From contig NW_020655294.1 in assembly GCF_003589595.1 (NCBI RefSeq), positions 1,996,184-2,060,183 on the forward strand: a stretch of DNA of 64,000 nucleotides. The letters run 5' to 3'. The notes under the pieces are model-generated. The model did not search any database. It was not told where the DNA came from and saw nothing but the letters and a program-made list of their open reading frames with translations. The position numbers and the translations under genes were made by a program. The first letter of the stretch is position 1. Each line of letters starts with the position of its first letter. Below are positions 10,823-22,806 of the stretch, piece by piece. Source of the stretch: Hyposmocoma kahamanoa. Its lineage: Eukaryota > Arthropoda > Insecta > Lepidoptera > Cosmopterigidae.

Positions 10823-11329
10823 CATCGAGTATATAACCAGAAATAGAGACGAAATATCGCCCATATATTCCTGGTAACTCAGTGATACATCACTTATAAA
10901 TATCAACTCTCGTTTACACTGTAATAAAGACAGCGCCAACAACTGACCTGTGTGTAGGTTTCCGTATATTCCAAATATATTCTATATTTATTGTAATAAA
11001 GATAATATATCTTACTATGGAGTGCTGTTCCATTCGCTGGTGTGGGGAAAAACAGCAAAACATCTAATTACAAAACAAGCGGAATCAAATTTCATCGGTA
11101 ATTAAATATTAAATATGTAATTTTGCAATTTTCGTCTATTATAGCAAAGCTCAAGTGAACTGGTCGATTTTAGGTGAAACAATTGACGACAGCCATTGAC
11201 AACACCCGTCAATTGTTTCGAATTCGAGCTGGCCAATCGGAGCGCAGTTGTCACAGTAATGATATGGCAGAATAGTTTTCAAACAAATTAAATGACATTT
11301 CGTTTCTTGTTCTGGTTATATACTCGATG
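10823..11329 (+). mobile_element. CATCGAGTA MITE, intact copy with 8-bp TSD
   Basis: It is 507 bp long, with perfect 20-bp terminal inverted repeats 'catcgagtatataaccagaa'. It is flanked by identical octamers 'ggtattgc' at 10815-10822 and 11330-11337. There is no internal transposase. The TIR start CA and the 8-bp duplication fit hAT or P superfamilies. It is the reference copy for this family. Confidence 0.93.
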
Positions 11330-11337
11330 GGTATTGC

Positions 11338-12348
11338 TAAATATTCACAAATTTACTTAAGTTAAAAATGAAAGTCATACATGCTGCCACAGAAATCGAA
11401 CCATCGACCTCGCGTTTTCACACTGGGCTATCACCGCTTTTCAGAGTTCGTTTCTTCGATTTTAATTCATTTTCATTTCCACATACCGATAATAAAAAGT
11501 AATAAGGGTAAAGAGCAATGTACCGTGCGCAATTACGCGCGTTTTTTCAAGTGTGTTTTGATTTAATTTCACACCCGCCGCGTGCGCATATGGCTTAGTA
11601 TTAGTTTGTTAGATGCACTCTCGCGTCATTATTAAATCAGGTGGAAGAATTGAGTTAGGTTGCTTTTCATTTGATGTAAGAACGGACAACTGTTCTCTTG
11701 GTGTTTGATGTACAGCCAACAGCACGGTAAGCTACAGATTGACGGATTTTGTTCCGTTGCACTGAAGGCGATTTTCGAACAAAAGTGTATAACTTGATGT
11801 GCTGTTGACTGAAGTATTATCCCGTATGCGTTCTATTATATTATTGGTGAAATTACAGGCACAGGATACTAGGATTTTAGAAAGTTTGCACGAGATAATG
11901 ACGCAACCGTACCGTACAAAGCGAAAATGAGCTCAGATAGGTCTTTCGAGACCTAATAGTTGGCACGCGTCAGACGCTAACTAACCACTTCTACTGTATT
12001 TATTGTTCTGTGATCTGAAAAGGCGGTTCTTTTGCAAATGATCTGGAGCATTGGAACGCATGCCTTGTACAGCTACTGTTTTATAATATATACAGGGGTG
12101 GAACAAAATAGTGCCAATATATGTATTTCAAATTAATATTTTATCACTAGATTTTTGCTACAGCGACCCGCTAGGGCTTACTTTGAGACTTGTGGCTGGT
12201 TGGGAATTGGACTTTATATTTCAGCAGAGAATTTTCTTTGTTTTAAGGAATACCGTAGTTGGTATAATCGCGTCAAGTCGTATCCTTAAATATCTCAGAA
12301 GAAACGACTTGTGTATCATTATCAACCCATCAAGTGGTCTGTAAATTA
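11338..12348. other. Unassigned stretch with a family B scrap
   Basis: 'ttggtgaaattacaggcacagga' at 11846-11868 is a short piece of family B. The remainder shows no shared repeat and no coding frame with support. Confidence 0.5.
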
Positions 12349-12556
12349 ACTGCCTTCGTGGCCGGACGATTACCATGCAGAGTTCCCAGGTTCGATGGTC
12401 GGGAAAAATATTTGTATGGCCTACATTTATTTCTCTCGTGAGTTTGGGTGTAATGTGTGGTTGTCTATGTGTGTCCATGGCACTCGCGACACAGGGTTTC
12501 CCTAGTGCGGGGCTGTGTTGAGTATGTGCGTTAATATTATTATTATTATTAAATTC
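12349..12556 (+). repeat. tRNA-derived SINE (family A), deleted copy
   Basis: It has the head 'ctgccttcgtggccggacga', the B-box-like 'ccaggttcgatggtcggga', the body motifs and a tail of (ATT)n. About 15 bp are missing between the A and B boxes ('tggactgccacgc' is absent). The tail is the longest of the six copies. Confidence 0.85.
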
Positions 12557-13451
12557 TGCCTACTCCATAAGGAGTATGTATGTACATACGAGTATGTAAC
12601 GCGCGTTTTGTTCAAGTCGGTTAAAAGTTCGCATACTACTACATAGATGCTACACAAATCACATGCTACAACCGCCAACGTTTCCTCGAAGAGTCTGAAG
12701 TTCGATTCCAGCAAATCCCTAGTGTCCCTTATAATTCATACACGTGTCTCGACACCAAAACAAATTTTATTTTACTATCGTTATTCGCGTTGTTTTCGTT
12801 TATGTAGGCTTTATACTCGAACTCTAAGAGCGAAAGTGGAATGGGTTTAGTTTGCAGTTACTATAATGTGGTAAGTATTAAGTTTTGACTATAATTTTCA
12901 AACCGCACGTGTCTAGTAATTAATGTCAATTGTTTACGTTTGTCTAATTTTAATAGCGACACGCACGCCTGTGTTATGAAAAGATATAGTCTCTTTCCTG
13001 ACTAAATGTCGTAATTGCTATTAGGCTAATTCTTCAGGGCGACGTATTTTCTTTGATGTTACCGTCCATTTGCACGACACGCACAAAAAAAAACAAATAA
13101 ACTCGGTTCAGTTGCGAAAATAGTACATTACTGCAGAGGCCGGGAAGTACGAGGGAATGCTGGACGATTATGAGTTACAAGGCCGAGCTCTAGTCAAGTA
13201 ATCCCCATTCCCGCCGAGGCTTGTATAGTGCTTTTCTCAAACAATGTAGGGAAATACTAAAATGCCAAGCAGAGGAAGATGTATAATAAAAGTAAAAAAA
13301 AAACAGTAAAAGTAATATTTGACATGTTAGGACAATTTACTAAAAGAAAATTTTGTTATTTGTCCAGGCACATATTAGTAGTCTATAGTTTTCCAGTGCA
13401 TGAAACTTTCATAGGTTTTCATGTATTTTACTTTTTGCTCATGCTCATGGC
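12557..13451. other. Unassigned stretch
   Basis: No recognisable feature. A plus-strand 'gtggtaagtatt' near 12868 is a donor-like site, but the preceding sequence gives no convincing exon. Confidence 0.45.
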
Positions 13452-13599
13452 CAGCATAGACATGAGCGCCGCGCCGGCGCGCCTCCGCCGGCAAATGCAA
13501 TCGGCGCGCCGTTCAGTTCCATCAGGCGCTCCGGTCGTACGCACGCGCACGCTTCCGTATTGTGTATGTGAAAATGGCGACGCTAGAAAATGACTTTTC

Positions 13600-14130
13600 T
13601 AAGATAAAACTTTTTTTTTTATAAAATTTAAGTTCGCATTTGACCTCCATCTCACTTGATGGAAAGTGCCGATAGATGAATACCTATTCACTTTTGCCAT
13701 GAAAAGATCCAAGTTATAACGTTCAGGGAACAAGTCTGCAGGCAGGGAATTCCACTCCATAGCCGTTCGCCATATAAATGTGGAAGCGTAACGCGTCGTG
13801 CGAATCTTTGGAATATCCACAACATAGAGGTGGAACCAATCTACGCTTACTCCCCCGGTGATGGAAAGGGGAAAGCGGAATTAATTATCTTGTAATTCCA
13901 TAGCACACTCTCCATGATATATCCTGTAAAATACTGATAAGCTGGCAACTTTACGGCGGTGTTCAAGGCTCTGCAGCCTCACCTCCTCAAATTCCGAGCC
14001 ATAAGCTTCTTGGCACGGTTGTCAATTGAATCAAAGGTGGCCAGTTGGTATGTAACAGAGCTATCCTAAGGGTGGCAACAGTACTCCATGCATGACCGGA
14101 CTTGTGCTTAGTACAGCTGAAGCAACTGTC
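13600..14130 (-). pseudogene. Jockey/CR1-like ORF2 C-terminal fragment
   Basis: Read on the minus strand, the order is 'AQVRSCMEYCCHP', 'LDSIDNRAKKL'-like (seen as 'FDSIDNRAKKLMARNL'), 'LQSLEHRRKVASLSVFYRIY', 'RTTRYASTFIWRTAMEWNSL' and 'PERYNLDLFMAKVNRY'. This is the C-terminal order of Jockey-type reverse-transcriptase proteins. Stops and frameshifts separate the blocks, so it is dead. The upstream reverse-transcriptase core is missing (5' truncation). Confidence 0.85.
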
Positions 14131-14172
14131 CCTGTCTACCGACCCGAGATGTCCCTATCTACCGACCCGAGA
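14128..14172 (+). repeat. Short tandem duplication
   Basis: A 22-bp unit around 'tgtccctgtctaccgacccg' occurs twice in tandem, the second with one change. It lies at the 5' truncation edge of the LINE fragment and may be a junction scar. Confidence 0.7.
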
Positions 14173-14627
14173 AATTAGAGTTTTCCGGAGATACTACGGG
14201 CTGGACCAGGTGGCAAGACCAGGGTGCAGCGGGCGTCCGGGCCAAGCTCTCCATCATTGGTACGCCTTTGCGGGCGTCTCTGGCGGACCTGAACTTGGGT
14301 TTGGGTTTATGGACTCGCTGGGGTTTGTGGTTAGCTGCAGAGACGGACATGTTTTGTTTGCCTTGTCATCTGCAGTATAGGCCAGCGTGCCGTCCGGCCT
14401 CCGCAGAGGTGACATAGATAGGCAACAAAAGTTAGTGACTTTATATTTAAAGACGTTTTGTTTAAAAATTAATTTGTCAATTTCTGGCGTCGCCATTTTC
14501 ACTACGCATAGACAATATGGAAGCGTGCGCGTGCGTACGATCGGAGCATCTGATCGAACTGATAAAAATTTGATTACTATAGAAAATACGTTATTTTATT
14601 TTTTCCTTTGAAGAACTATTTGTGTAA

Positions 14628-14651
14628 CGGTGTTTGTAAAAACAAACACCG
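14628..14651. repeat. Perfect 10-bp stem hairpin
   Basis: 'cggtgtttgt' and 'acaaacaccg' pair perfectly around the loop AAAA, inside the right arm region of the 13452-14735 element. Confidence 0.8.
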
Positions 14652-15084
14652 ATATACAAATTCGTTTTAGGCGCCCGCCGAAACGCCGCCGCCGGTTAGT
14701 CTATTGTCGACGCTTATGTCTAGGCCAGCAACAAGCTTTCCATGGCTAATATTACCTCTTGTTTTAAATTAGGCGGAGCACAATCAATTACTATATTTCC
14801 GTTATAGCTCTTCTCACTGAAACGAAAATACAAAAAAACGAAAAAGCAGAAAAGAATACCAAAGCACTTTGATTTATTTTACCGCCTTTTCTTTTAAAAA
14901 AAAGTGAGTAGTACAGGTAGGTATTTTTAATTCTCGTAATCACGAACACTGGCCAGTTGGCTGTATGAATTTTTTTTGCCTGTTAGCGTAGTTCAATAAT
15001 AGTAGATAGATTTAAAAGCTTTGTTCAAATTTTTCACGTTCTAATACGATAATAATTTAAAAATGAAATATAAGCTATTTGAAA

Positions 15085-15371
15085 CATTGACTTACAAATA
15101 AATGGACGACGGGTTTAATACAAAAACCACGAAAAAAAATGTCCCAAGTCAACCTATTTAAACGTAGTGACATGTAAAGGAATATGAAAAAGGTAAAACG
15201 TTGAATTTAAATTGTAATGTCATCGCAGTACTCTCTAATTTTGCTTGCTTCGCTGTCAGTCGAACAAACGAAGACTAAAGCGTGAATGACGCTCTGTATA
15301 CGATTTTAACGCCCTATAAATTCGGCCACTTTTTAGCGCGAACCCGACGTCCATATAATTGTAAGTCAATG
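15085..15371 (+). mobile_element. CATTGACTTACAA MITE, copy 1, 8-bp TSD
   Basis: The element is 287 bp and begins 'cattgacttacaaataaatg' and ends in the inverted 'catataattgtaagtcaatg'. It is flanked by identical octamers 'atttgaaa' at 15077-15084 and 15372-15379. It has no coding capacity. The interior matches the opposite-orientation copy at 30661-30946 almost throughout. Confidence 0.93.
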
Positions 15372-16545
15372 ATTTGAAAACTTATTATTGTATACTATAC
15401 GTGTTCTATTCAGTTCAATTGCTATAAAAAGATTCATTGGTACCGCTGTATTCGACAGGTACTTTATATATATAAAGCGGTTTTCTTTTAAAATTTCGAG
15501 GTATGTTTGTATTTTTTTCCCATCGTGAAAATTTCTAGGAATCGTGTTTTCACACTATGTACTAAGTAGTGTATATTCTCAATTTTACTATATATTTTTT
15601 CAAAAATGATTGATTCAACACTTTCATTGTTATGCGAAATCTACGAAAGCTATTTGAGGTTGTACAGACTCTTAAGTTAGTTCACGTAATATCAAATGTA
15701 CTGATATTTTCGAAACCTTTTAATAATGTCCCTGAGGAAAATACAGAACTATATGGACGAAGATTAACACAATACAGAATAAATAAATCACTTCACTATG
15801 TAATCCAATCACAATTAAAAGTTATAATAAAAATAATCACCACACGCCACACATTTTCTCTCGTTTTAAATACGCATAACATCTGAATTAGGGTCTTTGG
15901 CGTCCCGCTGGGCGGTGATGGGTTTTAAAGAGCGCTCCACTGAGATGTTGTGCCACTGTATTGCGGCTACGTCCACTATAACTACCCATGTTTGACCAAT
16001 CTTCACAACTTATAATTCATTTGCATTTAGAACGCATTACGAAATTACACCGACCAATCATACGGCTTTAATATCACTCGAAAACAATGCAAGACATGTA
16101 GACTGACCAATGACATGATTGAATTATCACGTGAAATGCATAATTGACCAATCCTATGATTTTCATCGTAATGGCATACCTAACATGAAATAACTGTAGA
16201 TGTGAGGTGAATTTTCTTCGCTATAGTTACTTTATATTCGAGTATTCTCATTATTGTTATTGGTAGTTTAACGATATTTATTGCACTTTCTTCTATACTT
16301 AAGCTAGGTTTTGTCAAGCACTTCGTATGAGTGACAGTTATCATTTGTAGGTGATAGATCACTTATTTTGTTACCGTAACTGGCAGACAAAGTACCTTTG
16401 TATTTAGTGTATTTTTTTACATTTTTCTTTTTTTGTTATTATCGTCTGATGTACATTTTAATTTTTGTTTATGTGCTGTTACTTCTTTATTGTGATGTCT
16501 TATGTGGTAACTAAGTAAATGTCTTTTCTTTCTTTTTTCTTTCTA
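15372..16545. other. Unassigned AT-rich stretch
   Basis: An 84-codon plus frame (15632-15886) lies in AT-rich sequence without motif support. 'gaccaatcatacgg', 'gaccaatgacatg' and 'gaccaatcctatg' between 16050 and 16160 form a loose triplicate of 'gaccaat' boxes spaced about 50 bp. Confidence 0.45.
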
Positions 16546-17415
16546 TCATTTAAGAACAGGGTATGATTCGATTTGGCTACATAATTTGCAGAAAACAATT
16601 TCTTTTAAATTTAAGAGCTTGGGGCTTGTCTGTATTTTGGTTTCGTCACCGAATTTTCTTTCGGTTTCGTCACTTATTCTTAATCCTTTCGCCATTTTAA
16701 TGAAGTCGATAATGTAAGCAACAATTGACTTAAACCAATAATGATATAGCATAACAGATGGACTCAGTAGGCACAACACACCACGGCTTTGGTAGATCAC
16801 AGCGGGATACCTCAGACCCCACTTCAGATGTTCCATCGGGTTTCCACGATTACTGTACAGCTGTGGCGAAGGGACCATGTAGCAAGTTTCCCATCAGTTT
16901 GATTAAGAAATCTATTCTTTGTTGGTTTGCATTGCAACATTTCCTGCATACCTTCTACATCGACTTAACTACTTTAAATATCAATGTCAACCATTCCCAT
17001 CGTCTTGCATTAGAAAGTTGACTACCATAAGGGAGTATCTTCTTGAAATTACAGTCTCGGTTTTTTCAGCGGTTGGTACAATGGGCGCTATATAAAGAGA
17101 TCCAGGTATTCGTTCCAATTAGAAGGAATAAACGACGACCATTTCTAAATTGCTCTTGTCCGGATCTTCTGGGTAGTACACCAGGAGATTTCCTTGTTTT
17201 GACACCATGAAACTGATGCAAAATGACTGCCACAATTCATTTTGTGTTTTTAGGTTTTCGCTATTGCTAGACAATGGAAATGAAATTATTTCTTCGGATT
17301 TCAGCTGTGATCTTGGGTTCCGTAAAGAGCTCGAAATGTTGGTCAGTTGGAAAAAACAAATATTCGATATATCGATAGATATATTCCGAAAAAATAGTTT
17401 TTGAGAATGGCACAA
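16546..17415 (-). pseudogene. Decayed coding stretch, family unknown
   Basis: Two long minus-strand blocks share one frame: 17415-16989 (about 142 codons broken by a single TAA near 17119) and 16878-16546 (110 codons). The first includes 'NELWQSFCISFMVSKQGNLL', 'VYYPEDPDKSNLEMVVVY' and, after the stop, 'LERIPGSLYIAPIVPTAEKT'. The second includes 'NPMEHLKWGLRYPAVIYQSR'. The gap between them has several stops. Composition looks coding and not random. I do not recognise the family, and no splice sites clearly join the blocks. It may be a transposon protein, a captured gene or a host pseudogene. Confidence 0.45.
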
Positions 17416-17935
17416 TTATTTATTTAATTAATAAGTTTTGAATTACAAAAGGTAAAAGGTAACGGTAAAGGTAACCAGCCCGTTGCACCAAGTACCAAGT
17501 ACAAAAGGTATTAAATAAATATGATTCCGTTACAGTTTCTTCGCTGAGTGAAGATAACGAAGTTCTTTTGGTTGTAATCATCTGAATCGTCACTGGAGTC
17601 AATATAAGTTAGTTCTAATTGAAAACGCACTGCAATTGAATCAAATATGACTGAGTGGGCGTATTATTTTTATTTAACTCGCTGCTCCATTTGATTAAAT
17701 AATTTGCATTGTGCTATTTATGCTCCTGCGCCTGCGATGCTATTGTTCATTCATAGTCGAGGGGCTGATTGAAGTAGACGTTTATTATTTGATCTCTTTT
17801 ACACATTTTGCCACTTATAATATTTCTGCATTTCTGTTTAAAATTGAGTAACATTTTGTCCCTTGCCATGTTAACTTCCATTTCGTCGTTTAAAATAACT
17901 TTGACGTCAGGGTTAGATATCACTCAAATCTCGAG

Positions 17936-18206
17936 GTTTTTTTATAATATTAAGTGACGGAACGAACAAGTCGTGCGCCTGATGGTAAGCTACACGCCTG
18001 TCCATAACAGTTGCAGTGCCACTCAGAGCTTTAAATCGCAAAGATTTTAAAAGAACTGCCACTGCGCCCGTCACCTTGAGACTTAAGTTGACAAGTCTCA
18101 TGTGCCTGTAATTTTACCAGCACCCTTACCCTTCAAAATCGGAACACAGTAATGCTGACATTACTGCTTGGCGGAACTCTTTCACAAGGAGCTCTACTGC
18201 TACTAA
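17936..18206 (-). repeat. Family B element, full-length copy
   Basis: It carries all landmarks on the minus strand, including 'cattactgtgttccgatttt', 'gtgacgggcgcagtggcag' and 'cagttgcagtgcc' (complement). The segment 'tatttctgccgcc' near its 5' third is missing. Confidence 0.85.
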
Positions 18207-20046
18207 AGTACTTCTCAAGATTTCCTGCATTAATAGACTACAATCATCGGCATCTTGGATGACACATATCAAGTGACCAAGTACCCCTGTGCCTTGATAA
18301 CGATTTTGAGCTGTAATTTAAGTTCTGAAAGCGGAGATATTAACCTCTCTCAAATGATGCACAATCTCGAAATATCGTAATGTTGATCCTCCGCTTGAGA
18401 TGGATTTACTAATAAAGGACTGAGTTTTTAATACGACCCTTGTTATACTTGTATTACTTACATCGCGAATTGACTCAGCAAAAAAGATTTTTCCGCGACT
18501 AAGTCGACTAAGCTTGTGTATTATCGAACCCAATCCCAACATTATCACGCTGTTGGGCATCTCTTGTAAAGAGAGGGCTTAGGTCTGTAGTCCGCCATGC
18601 TGTCCTAATGCGAGTTGGAGACTTTACGCGTTTTTCAAGAGTAGTGAACCTTTCTTTAATGGAACTGTTTCAAAGGTTTCCTTTCACCGTTAGAGAGAAG
18701 CATTGCTACTAACATTCACAAATGTCCGTGACTTTTCAAAAGAGAAGCAACCATTTTAACACTATCATCGCCATTTTTTTGGAATCTACAGAATAAAAGT
18801 TCCTACTCACATATACATTGTGAACAAAAATCCGCAACAGAATCGTCATATATTTAGTCACAATGTTTATTGTTCCACAAGCCCACGCCCGTTACCCTCA
18901 TGTCTTTGAGTTTTGACACACGTCACAAATGCCACTTTTTGTCCTAAATGTCACTACAGTGACAGACAGTAGTCCTGCGGGAGTGTCGGGCCGGTAACCG
19001 AACCTTTGGCTCTGGGGAGTACATCGAAACCGCATCAACTCTGTACCGTTACTGTAGGTAAATAAAAATTAAAGACCCTTTCTCCGCTATCCCTCGACTC
19101 TTCACTAGCTGCATAATTATTTTATTAGCTTTTTCGGACACTATAAGTAATACAATACAGATACCGTTTGTCCAGATACGATTTAGGTGACTTAGCGGTT
19201 ATCGAGGATGTTCCGGGCATATTTTCGATGCTGCAGATATCATTGTATAAGAAATTTTGTAGTTCGAGATCAGGAGGGTCTTTATTATTTGAGGAGATAA
19301 ATATAGGTTAGGAGCATTATTATAAAATTAACTCATGAACAGCGATTTAGTATCAATATATTGCTAATTTGTCTGACTGTATATATGAAAAAAAAAACAA
19401 ACTTCGAAAGCCGGGCTTTGAACTATGGGTAAAGATATATGAGGTCCATGAGTTCGAGGGTGTGACATAACTCCTTTTTGGTTTTCCTGCCGCACTTTCT
19501 TGTGGATCTCTTTATGTCATTGTTCCAAACTACTATTTCAGTGTGTTTCTCCATCACTTGAATCCCTCGTTTCTTATCGCCGAATCTGTCAAACCCTTGC
19601 TAAGTGCTGTGAGAACGACCAGGTGTACAGCTCATCTCACAGATTTGGGGCGTTCGTGTGAAGCAACACTTGGGCCAAATTGGGGGTGAAATATGTAGGT
19701 GTTGACGCATGTATGGGCATTGCCTTTCTGCTAATATTATTTGGGAATTCGAAGCTGTGATAGCTCTCCTGTCTCTTGACCGATGTCCCTGTGTTTAAAT
19801 GAATCCCGTTAGGTTAAGCTAGGATTTTAACAATTGACATTCTGTTGCGGAGTTTGGAGGTGTCCGTTTAGCTAGTAAAGATGATTTCATTTTCTTGGAT
19901 CTCGGAAAATGCTTGAAAAGGTTTGAAGACTTGTTATTCCTCGATGCTAAGGAAGTTTAGTTGGCGTACCATGGTGCTGGTAGAAGTAGGAAGGAAGGAG
20001 TTGTTGGTTGGTAGATGAGTGATTTTATTGTTGTTGGGAAACTTTT
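18207..20046. other. Largely unassigned 1.8 kb
   Basis: 'ctctcaaatga...gcttgagatggatttactaat' at 18345-18415 resembles 5990-6095 ('ctctcaaatga', 'cttgagatgggtttattaat'), suggesting another low-copy repeat. The rest has no recognised motif. 19440-19800 has coding-like base composition on both strands but no frame I can support. Confidence 0.4.
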
Positions 20047-20268
20047 TTAATAATAATAATAACGTTCGCACTCAACATAGCCCCACACTAGGGAAACCCT
20101 GTGTCGCGGGTGCCATGGACACACACGTAGACAACCACAAATTACACCCAAACTCACGAGATAAATAAATGTAGGTAATACAAATATTTCTCCCGGCCCA
20201 GGAATCGAACCTGGGACCTTGACGTGGCAGTTCGGCACGGGAACCGTTCGGCCTCTGACGCGGTAGAT
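20047..20268 (-). repeat. tRNA-derived SINE (family A), full copy
   Basis: The tail is (TAA)n at 20049-20062 on the plus strand. The body and head are on the minus strand with the B-box 'ggttcgattcctgggccggg'. The A-box region is degraded ('gaggccgaacggttcccg'). Confidence 0.88.
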
Positions 20269-22457
20269 TTAGACACTGATTTGTTACTTAAGAGGGAGCA
20301 TGCCAAAAAAGTGTTGACGTTGGGTCGGCCCAAATTTGTGAAACAAATATATGCCTGAAGTTTGCGTGACATGCGACAGGAGATGTTGAATTTTGCGCAT
20401 TAAAAGTACCAAATTCGTTTTAGCGGAATAACTCTAAAAGTAAAGGGATTAAAAAAAAAATCCGTAGTGACAGTTGTCGATCATGCATAAATATAATTAA
20501 TTATCTAATTTTTGTCCTAATAACCTGTAGCATTTCAAGGATAAATCGAAAAAATTTGAAAATTAGATCTCATTTCGGGATTTTTATCTATCGAGGAAAC
20601 TTTATTGTTTTATATTTCTGATTAATGTCTATGCTTGAATATATCGTGTAGTTACTCATACAATATTTTATTTTTAACTTTAAAATGGATATACCCCTCT
20701 AAAATCAAATCGAAGATTAGGAATTTTTCGTTTGCTCCCTCTTAATTATGTCTTTATTCTATTTATACTGATTGATCCTTTCTTTGCTTTGCTAAGATGA
20801 GCCTGGATGTTCGGAGAGGATTTCAAATTCGCACGTTTTGGTGCTTGCTTGGTTTAGCGTTAAGTGAATAGATTTCATTCGGGATAGAATATTTTTTTTA
20901 GATCCTAATGGTTTCAGAATATGCCATTAAAGGTTAGCATTTTAAAATTTTACATACCAAGGTCAATACGTGGTATGATTAAATAGCTACGTGTCTGTCT
21001 TATACATTGCATTGATTTTAAATAGATTTGACCTGATGTGCAATCCAAAACCAAATCAAGTCGTTCTTACTCGACTGAGCAACAAGAGGGTGATGTTTTT
21101 TCGTAATCGAATTGGACAATCGAAAACAATCTATGAGAAGCAATAATCACTATAAGCACTGGCGACAGGCGTAAGGGATGTAATCATGGGGTGTTAGAGG
21201 GAGAGGAGAGATGGGGGAGCAAAAAGAAGATAGAAGTGTGACAGGGATGGATGTGAAGTGCTGTTACTGCGACAGATTGGCGTGCACATGTCGAGTTGCG
21301 ATGCTCTTTTTTTTGCTAACTATATGTAAGGGAAGCGAATTTGTTTTATCGATACTTTTTAAACGACTCTTGCAATTCTTCTTAATTTATTCCATTTATT
21401 CAATAAAAGGCTAAAACTATTAAAACTAGTAAACTTTTATTAAACTTACACGTCTGTTACAGTTATGAACAATTTCGGAAGAGATAAAACTTGGCCACCA
21501 GTATTGTCAAAGACAAAAGACGTCGGTGTTGCTACATTAATACTTAAAATGTTTTTTATTTATTTTTTACTTCGTGAATGTATGGACTGTATTGAACACC
21601 GTAGAAGTCTGTATTTGGCATGACACACCTCGCATCTCATCGGAGTTAGGCTGCAGCTTATCTTTGTGTTTCCTGCTTTCAGCTTAGCGATTACGGTTAC
21701 ATAATCGTTGGCCAAAGCATGCAGTCATGGCCCCTTGTGTAAAGGTTCCATGCCGTTTACATACAGGAGAAGACAATTGACGGATAATAAAATTAGGATG
21801 ATATTTGATAATCGTAATATGTGATCAAGATGCGCTTTATGTCTGTTTTTTTCTTGCATTTTATACTTCATCTTGTGTTACCCGTTTTGGCATAGCATAT
21901 ACATTTTCAATAAACGAAACTCTCATGTCAGAATGTAAGAGCAATGCGTTTAACGCAAGATAAGGGGCATTTGCACCTGTGTAATTATCCCATTGAACTT
22001 TATTCAAAACATCAACATCGATATCCCAAATCGCAGATTGGCCAACCCTACCCACTCAAAGGACACAAGGGGAGCCGCGGGCGAATAGCAGCACTTGTTT
22101 GTGCGATTTAATTTCATTTATCAGCGCATTACTTACAGAATTACTTACCCGGATTACCCCGCACTACTCAGCCCCTGTCGGCCCTATGTTATGTAAATAC
22201 ACGATTGGGTTTATTTTGTGAAATTTGCACTTCATTTTACTAACACATGTTCTCTGGAAACTGATAAAAGTGCATCAGTCAGTAGTTAGAACGGGATATA
22301 GGTATTTCCCAGAAAAGGACAATTCCGATATGCAAGTTGAAAACAATTGGCCCATCACCGGTAGCCACGGATCATGTACCTTTTCCGAAATATCGTGAAA
22401 ATGAATGCCGTGTGGTAGAAACCTGAAACTAATTTAGCTTCCATATAGTAAGATTTT
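20269..22457. other. Unassigned 2.2 kb with a 'cccgcgggc' motif
   Basis: 22068-22090 ('ggagccgcgggcgaatagca') is the complement of 'ttcgcccgcggcttc', a motif common in lepidopteran interspersed repeats. A 64-codon minus frame beside it (21861-22055, 'VQWDNYTGANAPYLALNALL') looks moderately coding-like, but I cannot assign it. The remainder shows nothing. Confidence 0.4.
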
Positions 22458-22737
22458 AGTAGCATTAGAGCTCCTTTTGAAAGAGTTACCTTACTTATTT
22501 CAGTCGCCAAGCAGTAATGTATGCATTACTGCGTTTCGGTTTCGAAGGCACATGGAACTTGTCAACTTATGTCTCAAGGCATTACAGGCACATGGTACTT
22601 GTCAACTTGTCTCAAGGTGACGAGCGCAGTGGCAGTGCGCCTAAGATATTTGCGATTCAAAGCTGTTATGGATAGGCGCGTCGCTTACCACCAGGCGCAC
22701 GATTCGTTCGTCCCGTGACTTGCTATTATAAAAAAAG
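22458..22737 (+). repeat. Family B element with internal duplication
   Basis: It is a full copy in which 'ggcacatggaacttgtcaac' through 'tatgtctcaaggcattaca' is repeated as 'ggcacatggtacttgtcaac' through 'ttgtctcaagg', a roughly 45-bp tandem duplication. It ends in 'tgctattataaaaaaa'. Confidence 0.88.
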
Positions 22738-22806
22738 ATTCCGGTTGATATTCAAAATGTGCCATTTACGACGTTTAAAACTGAAGTGAAACTAAAATTT
22801 TATTTT

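Larger units (their letters stand above)
13452..14735. mobile_element. Inverted-repeat DNA element containing a LINE
   Basis: Arms 13514-13586 and 14484-14561 are inverted copies, with near-identity across 'gtacgcacgcgcacgcttcc' and the adjoining 'gaaaatggcgacgc'. Outside them, 13452-13475 and 14712-14735 are also loosely inverted ('tagacatgagcg' against 'cgcttatgtcta'). GC-rich arms stand out from the AT-rich surroundings. Between the arms sits a LINE fragment (13600-14130) and a GC-rich stretch (14130-14410). No transposase was recognised, so the superfamily is unknown. Confidence 0.65.

Noticed and set aside
12860..12880. Splice donor 'gtggtaagtatt'
   Set aside because: The nearest acceptor-like AG leaves only a 13-nt exon and no supported frame.
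13440..13590. GC-rich patch as a CpG island or promoter
   Set aside because: It is the left arm of an inverted-repeat element with a matching arm at 14484-14561.
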